Shown here: positions 40,476-52,397 of the stretch, piece by piece | How the letters are laid out: each line of letters opens with the position of its first letter | Numbering within the stretch: the first letter of the stretch is position 1 | Assembly: GCA_964036195.1 (NCBI GenBank) | Contig: CAXIWS010000717.1 | Span: 1 to 64,000, forward strand | DNA: 64,000 nt | Origin: Sphaerolaimus hirsutus | Lineage: Eukaryota > Nematoda > Chromadorea > Monhysterida > Sphaerolaimidae | Reading direction: 5' to 3' | Made by a program: the position numbers and the translations under genes | Notes under the pieces: model-generated | Seen by the model: the letters and a program-made list of their open reading frames with translations, nothing else | What the model was told of the DNA's origin: nothing | Databases searched by the model: none

Positions 40476-40895
40476 GGGCCAGTTCCGCAAGTGGAAAAGT
40501 GAAGAGTTAAAACTTAAGAGTTGAGTAAAATGACAAATGGCCAGTTAAGAGTAAAGTTAAATGAGAAATGATTAGTTAACAAATAAAAGTAAAGTTAAGA
40601 GTCAAGCAAGTGTAGCCAAATCTTATTTTTTCGTATCCAGATCTTATGTTTTTGTATCCAAATCTTATTTTTGACATATGATTTGGATACAAAAACATAA
40701 GATTTGGATACAAAAAAAAATAAGATTTGGATACACTTGCTTGACTCTTAACTTTACTCTTATCTCTTAACTAATCATTTGCCATTTAACTTTACTCTTG
40801 TCCTTCAACTCATCATTTATCATTTAACTTTACTCTTAACCTGCCATTTGTCATTTTACTTAACTCTTAACTTTTCCACTTGCGGAACTGGCACC
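40476..40895. repeat. Complete 420-bp foldback element
   Basis: GGGCCAGTTCCGCAAGTGG at the left and CCACTTGCGGAACTGGCACC at the right, with fully complementary AT-rich arms around the nested GTATCCAAATCTTAT palindrome. It could form a hairpin over its whole length. Copy 1 has the right half at 1-272. Before it, 40003-40475 is plain AT-rich sequence. Confidence 0.8.
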
Positions 40896-42497
40896 TGTAC
40901 AACAAAATAGTGTTTTCCTGCTATTAATAAAGTATTTTTTATTAAAAGCAGGGTTCACATTTTCAGAAAATCAGAAAATACTCTTTCTGTACTCACAAAA
41001 ATAAACTCTACTGTACTCAAAACTAATACTATGAAAAAGTAAGCATACAGGTGAGTATAGATACTTTACAAAGTACGCGTATGCGTGTTTACTCATACTT
41101 GAGTATGCATACTTTTTTAGTAAACGTAAATACGCATAACAACTGTGCACAGCAGTGCTTAAAGCGCACTTGCTGCACTACACTGCGTCTGAGCACTTGT
41201 AAATAGCCACTTTTATAGGTATTTAATGTATAGCTATGCAATAAATACTGGGTAAGCTCAGTGTGTAAAATGGATTTGCATATGTAAATAGACATTTTAC
41301 GATTGATTCGATGCGATTTTTTTCTGGCGAATCTTTGATGATTCATTGTATTTGAATGGTTTACTCTTAAGATAAACTTAAGACTTTGATTTTTAACTGT
41401 AGAATATCGAAAAATTATAAGTTAAATTTTTTCTGGTAACTGGAAAATTTTATTCGGCACCACATAATTGTTTTTGAATTAACTGATTTCATTCCATGGC
41501 ATTTTTAGGATTCCTATTTGTGTAAACTCGACTTTCGAAAATAAGGTAATCTTAAGATGCCCCGCAATGACATAATTTTTTACACATTCCTTCTCTTTCA
41601 TCCTCGAAAAAACGCTACTATAGCCGTGCGTGCAGAGTGAAGCTTCAAAATTTGGAACTTTTCATGTACCATATTTCCTCGAAATACCCCCAGGGGGTTC
41701 ATTTTTTCAGAGTGGAAATTTCGAGAGAAAAACGTGAAAAATGCAACAATAACCACCATTTATAAGTTTTTACAGCCTTATATAAGGATGTAGATGGTAT
41801 AAACGATGTTCTAACGTAACACAGTAAGTGTTTTGAACGTCTGTTATGCATTTCCCGGACCACTAATTCATAGTGCCCTTTACGATGGGGGGTATTTCGA
41901 GGGGGGGGGATTTCGAGGATATACGGTAATTTGTCATTTTACAGTGTGCTTTATTCGATGTCGATATTATTCATTTATGTCATTTTTGCTTTCGGCTTTC
42001 GTTTCGTAAATTTGTCCTTTAAGCAATCAAAGTTTCTTTTTTATTCTTCGATTAATTGAAATTTGCAAACTTATCACTTAAAAAATGAGCAAAATGTTTC
42101 AGTGCCAAATCAAATGCAATTCAAAATATCATACAAATTTGTCAAATGTCATGAAGATGTAAAAATTTCAGTAAAAAATATTTTATTTTAGTCTTTTATT
42201 TGAACAATTTGCGTGACATTAGACACTTACAAGGGTCTGGATGGCAGTCTCAGACCCTGTAAAATACCCTGTAAAATGTAAAATGTCATGAAAGTGTCAA
42301 AAGTCATGTAAAATGCCCTGCAAATTGGCAACCGAGTTGCCATTTTGCGGGGCATTTTACATACTCATGACACTTTGCATGACATTTGAAATTATACAGG
42401 AGATTTTACAGGATATGGGACTGACACCTGCCAAATATCAGAAACATTTATGCATTCCATTCCCACCCTCCACCATAAATCGAATCCACCTCCACAG

Positions 42498-42641
42498 GAG
42501 GAAATTTACACCACATTCACATTTCACCAACCTCCAACCAAATCGGCGCGGTGCGGCGCTCGTGCGCCATGCTGCAACGGCTCAAACGGACTCAAGATGA
42601 GATCGACGCGTCCCGCCCGGTGGCCACGCCCATGCGCACCG
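42498..42641 (+). CDS. Host gene exon A (copy 2)
   Basis: Same peptide as 2743-2883, with three extra bases (GAG) after the acceptor that keep the frame and one codon change (AAA/CAA). Ends ...ACC G before GTGCCACTCCC. Confidence 0.55.
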
Positions 42642-42978
42642 GTGCCACTCCCAGACCCTGTAAAAGACCCTGTAAAATGTCATGTGTCATGTAAAAGAAT
42701 GTGTAAAGTGTCATGTGTGATGTAAAAGTCCCTGTAAAGTGCCATGTGTCATGTGAAAAACCCTGTAAAGTGTATCCCTGTATGTATGCAAATCTTATTT
42801 TTTTGTATCCAAATCTTATGATTTTGTATCCAAGTCTCACTTTTCGGCAACAGATTTGGATACAATAACATAAGATTTGGATATGATAAAATAAGACTTG
42901 GATACACACTTTACAGGGTCTTTTACATGACATTTGACACTTTACAGGGTATTTTACAGGGTCTGAGAGTGCCCCCAG
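42642..42978 (+). mobile_element. Introner-like intron A-B (copy 2)
   Basis: Orthologue of 2884-3261, 337 bases, GTGCCACTCCCAGACCCTG to CAGGGTCTGAGAGTGCCCCCAG. The ends have stayed intact while internal repeat units were gained and lost. Confidence 0.7.
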
Positions 42979-43116
42979 GAGTAGGGCACGGAGGGTTCAG
43001 CAGTCGGCCCTACGACGACACAACGGGTACTCAGGCCCAGTTGAAGTATCATACTGGCACTTTGCCATTGGTGAATTTGAACAGGGAGCCGGTGAAGTTG
43101 GTGTGTTTGCTGTGCC
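42979..43116 (+). CDS. Host gene exon B (copy 2)
   Basis: Reads GVGHGGFSSRPYDDTTGTQA onward; one amino-acid change from copy 1 (Ile/Thr). Donor GTGGGT at 43117. Confidence 0.55.
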
Positions 43117-43199
43117 GTGGGTTTTTTGTGATGAGAGTTGGATACTCACTTGAATACTCATTTGACTACCATATTTCTTGTAATGGAAGGGCAGTGTTC

Positions 43200-43491
43200 T
43201 AGGCTTCAAACGGGACCAGTTTTCGGGACCGGGACCAGAAATTTTCCAATGTCGTGACCGGGACCGGGACCGGGACTGGGTGGTCGGGACCGGGACCGGG
43301 ACCAGGAATTTTCCAATGTCGGGACCGGGACCGGGACTGGGTGGTCGGGACCGGGACCGGGACCAGGAATTTTTGAATGTCGGGACCGGGACCGGGACTG
43401 GGGTGTCGGGACTGGGACCGGGACCGGGACCACCCCAGTCTAGACTTTTTGCCGAACCGGGTACCGGGACCGCGGTCCCGTTTGAACCCCA
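43200..43491. mobile_element. hAT-like element with GGGACC satellite body (copy 2)
   Basis: Orthologue of 3484-3720 with an intact 8-bp duplication CAGTGTTC on both sides (43192-43199, 43492-43499). It has more CGGGAC units than copy 1 (292 against 237 bases). Confidence 0.8.
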
Positions 43492-43725
43492 CAGTGTTCT
43501 ACTTTTTCTTAAACTTTTGTACTAAACCTTCTATTGGAGACGAGACCACCTTATATATTTTGCGATCTCTTCAGTCAATTTTTTCAAGCTCCGTCAATAG
43601 CTCTGCCTCTTTTAACAACTCTGCATAAGACAGTTACTGTTTTTTAACGTGTGTTCTGCGTTGCCCGGGCCACAAACAGCGGCTTTTGCTATTTACACTC
43701 AATTTGGGGGGTATTTCGATGGGGG

Positions 43726-44144
43726 ATGGTCCGGCCGTAAAGTAAACCCGGCCGTAAAGTAGAGGGTGCTACTTTAGGCCGGGCATCATTACGGCACAGT
43801 TGTTAAAAGTACTGAACTTTGTTCAAAGTAAACGTAAACGTAAAGTATTTTATTTTTAGTCACACCTGAACACAGAAAACGTAATATAAAATTTTTCTAC
43901 TTTTACGCTGTGTAAAAGGTGAGTAAACGTAAATATCTGTAAATACTCGTTTTCTGTACTCGCGTACTTTCAAAAAGTACGCGTGTAACTGAGTACCGGT
44001 ATTTTTTGGGAGGAAACGTAAACGTATTTACGCAGCACTCGAGTGTACGTATTTATCGAGTAAACGTAAATACGTTTGTACAACTATGCCTTACGGCCGG
44101 ATTTACTTCACGGCCGGGTTTACTTTACGGCCGAGTTCTCGGCC
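43726..44144. mobile_element. Insertion with CGGCCGTAAAGTAAA ends, nested element inside
   Basis: Absent from copy 1. The repeat ATTTCGATGGGGG lies on both sides (43713-43725 and 44145-44157). The outer arms repeat CGGCCGTAAAGTA / TACTTTACGGCCG. The middle (about 43799-44090) is a second element with CAGTTGTTAAAAGTAC / GTACAACT ends and a GTAAACGTAAATACG satellite body. Confidence 0.6.
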
Positions 44145-44359
44145 ATTTCGATGGGGGTTATAAATTCATAGTAACCGTTTTAAGGGGGGGGGGGTATGTC
44201 GAGGGGGTGAGGTATTTCGGGCGGGGGGGGGGGGATTTCAAGGGGGATTTCGAGTAAATACGGTAGATAGTAAAAAGCCCTATCATAACTTAACTCAGTC
44301 ATTTATTTTATGTATGTTCTGATTACACAGATCACAAACTGCAGTTTTTGGCAATTTGG

Positions 44360-44433
44360 CCCCTGGTAGCTCAGTCGGTTAGAACATTCACACGCAAAGT
44401 GAAAGGTCCCGGGTTCGGGTCCCGGCCAGGGCG
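44360..44433 (+). pseudogene. tRNA-like sequence (copy 2), anticodon position GCA
   Basis: Same sequence as 4114-4187 but with a near-complete acceptor stem (CCCTGG/CCAGGG). The A box and B box are present, so RNA polymerase III could transcribe it. C at position 33 and the altered T loop argue against a working tRNA-Cys. No CCA is encoded, as is normal for eukaryotes. Confidence 0.55.
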
Positions 44434-44560
44434 ATAAAATAATACATTTTTGTACGATTTCTTCAGACTCATTTCAGGTGGGGTTATCTCGAGGGTTTTT
44501 GTATAAGGTCGCTCAGACGTGGGGATATTTCGAGGGGGGTATTGCGAGGAAATACGGTAA

Positions 44561-45253
44561 AAATAATACCCCTCCCCTAAAATTCGGCTGAGGAAATAAT
44601 ACCCCCCTAAAATTGAGTGAAAAGAGAACGTACATGACAAATACCGTTCTTTGTGATCTGTACAATGCAGAACACACGTTAAAAGTGATGGCTAAGTGAC
44701 GTTAGGGAAGGGTTTATGTGTACCGTATTTGCTTGAATAATCCCCCTGGGGGATTATTATTTCGCCAGACTTTTTTGAGGGGGGAATTATTCGAGGGGGG
44801 GAATTATTCTTTCGTCAAAATATTCCTGCATCTTTCTATCAAGTCATTTCACGAAATGTGTTTTTTACACACAAAAACGTGCCATTTTTGTTAGAATTTG
44901 GCACAACTAATTGATGAAATATCTTTAAGGGGGGATTATTTGAGGGGGGGAATTATTATTTCCTCACTCGTCTTACAGGGGGGGATTTTTCGAGGGGGGA
45001 ATTATTCAAGGGGGGGGACTATTCAAGCAAATACGGTATATCAATACAGTTATATTTATATGCCTATAAACACATATACATCTACGTAATTGTTCGATTT
45101 TTCTACGTCTGCGTATGGGGAATTTCCGAAAATTTCTGGCGAAATAATAGACCCCCCCTCGAATAAACCCCCCCCCCCCCCTCGAATTATCCCCCCTCAA
45201 ATTTTGCTGGCGAAATAATAAACCCCCTGGGGGTATTTCGAGGTAATACGGTA
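44561..45253. repeat. MITE cluster replacing the BEL site in copy 2
   Basis: Includes a clear element TACCGTATTTGCTTGAATAA...AAGCAAATACGGTA (44721-45038) and a second right half ending GGGTATTTCGAGGTAATACGGTA (45253). In copy 1 the BEL element lies between the same flanks. Confidence 0.65.
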
Positions 45254-46454
45254 CTTCAAGTATTTTCTTTGTGATTTCCATATTTATATCCTGTACTTCC
45301 AGTAAATATATTCATTAAAAATATATAAAAAAACCCATTATCTATTGTCAATTTCATTATCTATAATTGTTTGCATATTATGTAAATGTCTCAACGTGCA
45401 ACGGGCTAAAAATAATGTGTGATGAGCGCAAAATTGAAAAAAATGACTGCAGCGAAAATGGCAGACAATAACAAGACTATGTCAGCACTAGTGCTTGGCA
45501 CCAGGGTTCAATTAAAGTTTTTTATTTTATTTTCAGGATTGAAATTGGGACTAGATTGGGGTCTTGGGATAAGGATGGGGATTGGTATTTAGAATTTCAG
45601 GGATTGGAATTTAGAATTTCAGGGATTGGGATCAGGATTTTGCCCAAAAATGTTTGGGATTTGGGGTTTCTCGTAATCTTGGAATCACAAAATTCTGAAA
45701 ATTGTCGGGATTTGGGATCTTATTCAGAATCACACTTAAATCCTACTTGGCACAGTCTTATGTTATCTGAAAAATCTGATATTGAATTTCAAAAAATTCA
45801 TGCCCAGAATGGTTCTTTATCGCAAAAATGAAAAGTCTTCCACAGACATGATATTAAAAAAAATAAAACTGTAATTTTTTCTTTTGTTTTGCAACCTTTC
45901 TTTTGATGCTTTCCATCACTACTGGGAGAAATTTCCATTCCTGAAGTAGTGAAGAGACAAATAGGAAATAGCTTAGATTTAAGCTGCCATTGTGAATAAC
46001 AGATGTTCAAATGTCAACAGTAAATGTGGAATGTGGATCAAATTTCATAGCACATTATTCCTTTTATTGTGGGCTTGCTCCAGGTAAATGCATCAAAAGA
46101 TTGAGATGGATGCTGTTTTGCAAATATGGTGAGAAATGTTTTGTAGAAATTTGGAAATGCATTTATTTTTTTTTTCTTAATTTACATAACTTTTTGCAAT
46201 ATTTTCTTAAAATAGCATCAATGCTCTAGATAAATATCAACTTTCTGAATTGTGGCTAGAAATCCTTAACATTACCTTGATTACCTGTAAATATTCTCAA
46301 ATATATTTATATGCTGAGCTGCTTGGACATGGTGTTACATTGCTTCTATCCAAGTTAACAATTCATTCCCCATTATTAATGCTTATTTCATCAGAATGAC
46401 ATGATTTATAACAATGAGTAATACATGTCTTTACCACTTGTATTTAGTGTAGCC

Positions 46455-47221
46455 CAGAGTTGCGAAAGTGTATTTACACTTACCCGAAATACCCGGGTAA
46501 ATGGGTATTTATATTTACACTTACACTTACACTTTCATAAAATACCCATACACTTTTTTACACTTTCCTGAACAAAATACCCGGGTACAGAAAGTGTAAT
46601 TTTTTTCTTTCAGATGGCGCTGTTTTATGCTTTTGAGAAAGCAAAAAATAGGGCCATGTACAAAAAATAACTGCACAGTGCACACGCAGTTATGCATTGA
46701 ATGTAGAAAATATGGCAAATATACAAACTAACCTTTGATCAGTACTCATGGTATTCTACAGTTTCATCAGTAAAAAAAACAAGTTCAATGGAAATTCACC
46801 AGCTGGACACAAAGTCAACTGGCTTATGCATTGACATTTGCTGCATGTCCATTATTGTATTTTAACAGTGTGTATTGTATTGCTTAATCAGTAAAATATC
46901 AACACTGAAAAAGTGCCATTATTAGGGAACTTCATACCACTACAGTATTTGTTACAGTCTGAAATGTTTCATAAAAAGCAGTAAAATGTGTAATAATGCA
47001 TGAAAATGACAAATAAATTGATCTAAAGGTGAAAATGGTGGTGTTCTCTAATGCTCAACAGTGAAAGCTCTTTCAAAAAAAATTTTTCACTTACACTTTT
47101 TTACACTTTCCTAGCTATTTTTAAAATACCTTACACTTTTTGTATCCATACTCAACATTTGGAAAGTGTATTTACGCTTACACTTACACTTTCCAAAAAT
47201 ACCAGTATTTTAACAACTCTG
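46455..47221. mobile_element. hAT-like element with CTTACACTTT satellite body, copy 2 only
   Basis: Ends CAGAGTTG / CAACTCTG, 8-bp duplication GTGTAGCC (46447-46454, 47222-47229). Copy 1 has a single GTGTAGCC near 20632. Both arms are 'ACTTACACTTT' repeats; the centre is unique AT-rich sequence. CAGAGTTG-type ends with 8-bp duplications are typical of hAT. Confidence 0.85.
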
Positions 47222-47325
47222 GTGTAGCCCTACTTGTCACTAAGCACACTACTTAACTTATAACTCGACCTATCACTTAAATACATCGTTCCTTGTCACT
47301 TGCAGAGTCAGTAAATTAACCCTTA

Positions 47326-47647
47326 CACAGCAAAAAGGGTGTGTGGTGAAGCATGTGAAGTGTCCTTCCTCCACCAGCATCACAAGATTTTTGGTGAAGT
47401 GTCTTCCACACACTTCACCTGGCTTCTCACGTGATTTGGGCGCTTATAAAGTTGAGAAATATACTTCATGAATTTGACAATTCCACACACTTCACAAGCG
47501 AAATTCATTTGCATGGCAGCACCATATGGAGAAGTGTAAACTGTCTTCACGCAAATTTGTGTGTTGTGTGTGTGGAAACGGGAAGTGTCAGTGTGATGTA
47601 CTTCACGAAACTTCACCACACATCCACACCCCCATTTTTCTGCTGTG
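47326..47647. mobile_element. CACAGCAAAAAGGG foldback element (copy 2)
   Basis: Orthologue of 20737-21617 without the nested satellite element; it preserves the empty site. Confidence 0.65.
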
Positions 47648-47673
47648 TTAGTGCCCATCAAACTAAACCAAAC

Positions 47674-47994
47674 TACCGTATTTGCTTGAATAATTCCCCC
47701 TTGAATAACCCCCCTTGAATAATCCGCCCTGTTAAATATGTGAGGGAAAAACTCCCCCTTCGAACAATCCCCACCCCCTTTAGGCATATGACATATTGTT
47801 GTGTCCAATTGTAACAAAAAATGCCTGTTCTTTTGTTAACGGGGCATATTTCGTGAAATTATTTGATAGAAACATGATTGAAAATTTCGACAAAATAATA
47901 ATTCCCCCTTGAATAATTCCCCCCTGATTAGTTCCCCCAAAAATGTCTGACCAAAAAATAATCCCCCAGGGGGATTATTCGATCAAATACGGTA
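47674..47994. mobile_element. MITE with TACCGTATTTGCTTGAATAA ends (copy 2)
   Basis: Orthologue of 21645-21964. Confidence 0.7.
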
Positions 47995-48047
47995 GGATAT
48001 TTAAATACAACATCCAAAAACTTACCCAAATGTTTGTTCTCTCGCAG

Positions 48048-48206
48048 AGACACGAGCACGTAGCCCACGGTCTGGGAGGGCGGTCTCGCTACAGGAAGCC
48101 CGCCGCGCATATCGAGAGTCGGGAAAATATACGCGACATTTTGGACGACCCCACAGATGATACGGATACAGTCGCATTTGGATACGTGGAGACATTGGGT
48201 CCTGGG
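48048..48206 (+). CDS. Host gene exon C (copy 2)
   Basis: Identical peptide to 22016-22174; acceptor CTCGCAG, donor GTGAGT. Two synonymous differences. Confidence 0.75.
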
Positions 48207-48574
48207 GTGAGTTTTTTGTGGATTTTGAATGATTTTGTGGAATGGTGCAATGGTTTGTGACTTATGTGCTGGTGATATTTTATGTTCAAAGTTCATCTTG
48301 CTGGTATAGGTGAATATTTAGGAATGTTCATTTGTAGTTTCAACTGTGGAATGTCTGGCCTTTTTATTATACTATTTTTTATGGATAGAGCTTGAATTAT
48401 TATTTCTCACATTAAAAGTATTTTTATAGCTCTCTCTGCCTTTTATGTGGCAATTTGTTCTAGGCCCCCTTTTCACATGTGTTATTTTTCTGGCTAATTT
48501 CACTATTTTTTGGAATGACAAATTTAAACAGCATAACTGTTGACACATTAGCTGAAATCTGGCACCATACCCAG

Positions 48575-48915
48575 GGTTACTACCAGCACCATGGTGCCAA
48601 CCCAAAATCACACAATTTAACACCCCCCCCCCACACAGCTGCCCACCCCAATCCACCAAGTGACCCAGGGCAGAAGTTACCAGCCCCCTGCACAACAACA
48701 ACAACAACAACAACAAAACCAACAACATCAACTACAACAACATAATCAACAACAACAACAACAACAAGCACCAGTGCCCGGCAGTAGGGCACCCCCGCCC
48801 CCAGTATTGGTGCAGAGAGACCTGGCCCTGGACAACGCGATAGCCCAGTGCGCCATGTTCAAGGTGATGCCGGGCTTCATGCAGGGCATCATGATGAAGT
48901 GTGTTGAGAGGGAAC
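48575..48915 (+). CDS. Host gene exon D (copy 2), +1 frameshift in a C run
   Basis: Corresponds to 22553-22892 but is one base longer. The change falls at the C run after ...AATTTAACA (about 48622-48631), so the upstream frame (YYQHHGAN...) and the downstream frame (TQGRSYQPPAQQ...) no longer agree. A homopolymer sequencing error is as likely as a real lesion. The downstream conserved block is unchanged and has three synonymous differences. Small amino-acid changes occur in the low-complexity part. Confidence 0.6.
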
Positions 48916-49295
48916 GTTAGTAGGGGGGAGGGCAGTTGGGTTTGGGGTTTGGGATTGTAGGGCTATAGGGCATAGGGTTTTGTATTGATTTGTGTAGATA
49001 GATTGTAAAAACCTCCTCTGGAGTTATAGATGGTTGAAATTTATTGGGGGCTTCATGGAGGGTTCACAAGGGTATGACATAAATATAGGCCTTACCAATG
49101 TGTGGAACACAGAAAATGACGGAATATTGGTAAAATACCTCGAAAATAGCTAAAAATTGTTTTATTATTACATGTACAGCCAAAAATAGCTGAAGAATAG
49201 ACATTAAAGCACATGAACACATGGCTTCTGAGGCAAAAATTAGGAAAAAGGTAGGTAAAGTGATGATTTTGATTTTGAAAATAGGGGCCAGTTAG

Positions 49296-49535
49296 TCACC
49301 ACTTACATCGTGTCCAAAAACCACAATGACCTAATGCAATTCACCAAACCACCATCTCACTTCTCAGCTCAGCTGCCCTTCATGCACTACGTGATATTCA
49401 GTAAGCGCTCTTTAAAGCCGAGCCCTACTACCGGAACCGGAACCGGTACCGGTATTAGGGCTGGCTCAACAGCAACTGGATCGAATGGCGCCGCCCAGCA
49501 GACTATGAGCACCGATCAATTCTACCATACACATA
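49296..49535 (+). CDS. Host gene exon E (copy 2)
   Basis: 240 bases, same phases as 23273-23512. One Ser-to-Tyr difference; the rest synonymous. Confidence 0.7.
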
Positions 49536-50011
49536 GTGGGTGATTTCTGGTATTTATGCTACTTTCGGTAGATGATTTACGGTAACGGTAAAGTGTATGG
49601 TAGTGTTAAACCGGCATGGTTATTTTCCAGTTTACTGGGCATTTACGCCTTAGTTGAAAATAAAAGTTGAAACATGCTTTCACATGAGCAGAATTCCAGG
49701 GTATTCTGCTCACATGCTTCACAAGATTTTCGGTGAAGTGTTTTCCACACACTTCACCTATTACCATGGCAGTGAAAATTTATGGAGTGCACTTCACAGA
49801 CAATTCCAGCATAATTTGTGTTGCTCGTGAGGCACCGTGAAGTATCCGGCTGGAGGCATAGTGAAGTGACTTCACACTGACACTATTGACAGTATGACAC
49901 TTCACTGCGCATCACACACATTTTTGCACTGTTAGGGGCTTTTATGCCCTCAAAAATCCCTATACCTCCCTAGGTAAATATAAAAATCCCTATACAATCT
50001 CCCCAACCCAG

Positions 50012-50253
50012 GTTACTTCAAAGAGATATTCTCCATAATGCGCTCAACCCCAGCCCCAGCACCCAATAGCACCCCCACAGTACCCCCCACAAGCAGTGGT
50101 ACTGGAGGGGTGCCGGGGGGTCGAAGGGGGGTGTCCCCCGGGCCTAATGCAAGCAAGCAGTTGGCTAGAAGGAGGGGTAGGGCACCCCCCGTGGCGTTGG
50201 CTGTGCCAGTGAAGGAAGCTCCCCTTCCTTCTCCCTCCAGTCCGCCGAGTGTG
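50012..50253 (+). CDS. Host gene exon F (copy 2), proline-rich
   Basis: 242 bases, same phases as 23953-24194. Two amino-acid changes in the Pro-rich stretch, several synonymous ones. Confidence 0.65.
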
Positions 50254-50913
50254 GTTGGTTGTTGTTTTTAGGGGGTTCCCAGGTGGGTGTTTTAGGGGGG
50301 TTCCCAAGGCAGGCTGGCCGCTGGTGAAATGGGTTTGGTGTGAAACACGTATTTTAACATGTTGTCAATGCTTTACTATTTATGGTAACGTGTTGCCATT
50401 TTGGCAATGTGTTACTAGCTAGTAGCAACTTGTATTTCACACAGGATACTTTCATGTGCATTTTACGTTTATTGAAAAACTTTAAGAAATGAATTTTTTT
50501 TCAAAGCAAATGCGTTTTTTATAAGTCACATGCCGCAACGCGTTGCACTTTCTCTGAGAAATGCATCCAAAAATGCCCCAGAAACGCAATGCCCTCCAAC
50601 AGGACGAGTGTCCAGCCTTTGACAAATTCATGATAATCTTTATAATACGTTTAATTATTCTCGGCAGACCGCAAAGTATGCGCCCAAAATTGTTTTTGTC
50701 TTGGTCAATAACGCACAAGCAGGATACTTATGTATTTATGCACTTTGACAAAAAACGAATAGTATTGTAAAAAGAAAAAGGCGGAGTCACGTACAAGCGA
50801 CAAATGCTCTTTTCTGAAACATTTTTTGTTTGAAAATTTTATTTGAAAAACGATGACGTCATGATGGAGTTTTTCCTTCAGACAAATGCATAGCGTGCGG
50901 TCCGCCACGTATA

Positions 50914-51158
50914 TACCGTATTTCCTCGAAATACCACCCTCAAAATGGGCACTATGAATTTGTGGTCCGGGAAATGCATAACAAACGTTCAAAACACTTA
51001 CTGTGTTACGTTAGAACATCGTTTATACCATCTACATCCTTAGATAAGGCTGTAAAAACTTATAAATGGTTGTTATTGTTGCATTTTTCACGTTTTTCTC
51101 TCAAAATTCCCACTCTGAAAAAATAAACCCCCTGAGGGTATTTCGAGGAAATACGGTA
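50914..51158. mobile_element. CCGTATTT-type MITE, copy 2 only
   Basis: 245 bases, TACCGTATTTCCTCGAAATA...TATTTCGAGGAAATACGGTA, between ...CACGTA and TACCAATATTTACC. Copy 1 has the continuous sequence ATATATACCAATACTTACC (about 24807-24825), so this is a recent insertion, probably duplicating TA. Confidence 0.75.
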
Positions 51159-51196
51159 TACCAATATTTACCTTTGATACATTTCCATTTGCCCAG

Positions 51197-51336
51197 GGCC
51201 CTCAACTAACAAGTCGCTTGCCCAATTCCCGCTACACGGGCTACATCGTGATCGGGTTCAAACTGCTCACGCCCGACACCAAGAAAAGCCTGGAGGAGTG
51301 CTGGATGAATTGGACTGGTGCCAGCGATATTTACAA
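51197..51336 (+). CDS. Host gene exon G (copy 2)
   Basis: Identical peptide to 24850-24989; two synonymous differences; donor GTGAGT. Confidence 0.75.
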
Positions 51337-51669
51337 GTGAGTGACAGGTTGAGGGGTGGCTTGTATTTACTTGTCACTTTACTTGTCTTGTGCTCACACA
51401 AATGTCAAGTTTCCATGGAAGCAATTAGACTGTCCAAAATGGTTTTTAGAAAATGGGAGCCACTCCCAAACATTGTAAAATGCTGTATAGAATGTGAATG
51501 TCATGAAAGTGTCATATACGTTATGTAAGATATCATTAAAAATGTCAAATTTCATGCAAAGTATCTAAAGTCATGTAAAATGTCCTGTAAAATTTCAAAA
51601 CAACTGCAAACTGTCAACAGTCATGCAAAATGGTTAAAAGTGAAACGTGACACCAAAAACCACCCACAG

Positions 51670-51734
51670 ATACAGCCCGGCAAAATGGCAACTCCTTCGA
51701 ATTACCCTTCACTCGAGCACCAAACCCGCCCCAG
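51670..51734 (+). CDS. Host gene exon H (copy 2)
   Basis: Identical peptide to 25555-25619; one synonymous difference; ends at the GT of the introner-like intron. Confidence 0.75.
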
Positions 51735-51936
51735 GTGCCAGTCCCAGACGCTGAAAAATGCCCTGTAAAATGTCAAATGTCATGCAAACTGTTAAAAGTC
51801 ATGTAAAATGCCCTGCAAAATGGCAAACGTACGTTTGCCATTTTGCAGGGCATTTTACACAACTTTAGACACTTAACATGACATTTTACATTTTACATTT
51901 TACAGGGCATTTTACAGGGTGCGGGATTGCCTCCAG
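51735..51936 (+). mobile_element. Introner-like intron H-I (copy 2)
   Basis: 202 bases, GTGCCAGTCCCAGACGCTG to CAGGGTGCGGGATTGCCTCCAG, folding on GGCAAACGTACGTTTGCC, a perfect palindrome at the centre. Orthologous to 25620-25869. Confidence 0.8.
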
Positions 51937-52067
51937 GTATCGATGAACTAGCCTACGTGCTCCTGTGCGAGTACGGCAACGTGTTGCACCCGTCCAACGT
52001 TTTACACGCTTTCGATATGGTTGAAAGATTGAGATTGAGGGCTTGTGGTTGCGTGGGCTTGTATAAG
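51937..52067 (+). CDS. Host gene exon I (copy 2)
   Basis: Identical peptide to 25870-26000 despite five base differences. Confidence 0.8.
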
Positions 52068-52397
52068 GTTGGGGGGGATTTGGGGGTGTTATTGGCGCTG
52101 GCGCCATTGTTTATGGCGCTAGATGGTGATTAATGATTTGCATGTAGACAAATTAGTTGTGACACAGAAATTTACTTGCCACTGACGATGACAAAACTTC
52201 TGGTAAAAAATGTTAATCTTTGTTAAAAAAATTTTAAGTCTGTTTTCTCTGCATTGAATTTTTAAATTTGAGATTTATTTCCTAAAAATGGGTTCTCGAG
52301 TTTTCGCATTTTCGGAATTCTTTTCAATTTTGTTGCTCAATTACCAGCAGCGCAGCCAAAATACCTACCATCCAACATATTAATTCCATCCACACAG

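Noticed and set aside
45006-45281. Gly/Arg-rich ORF on the minus strand
   Set aside because: Produced by G-runs and C-runs of MITE ends.
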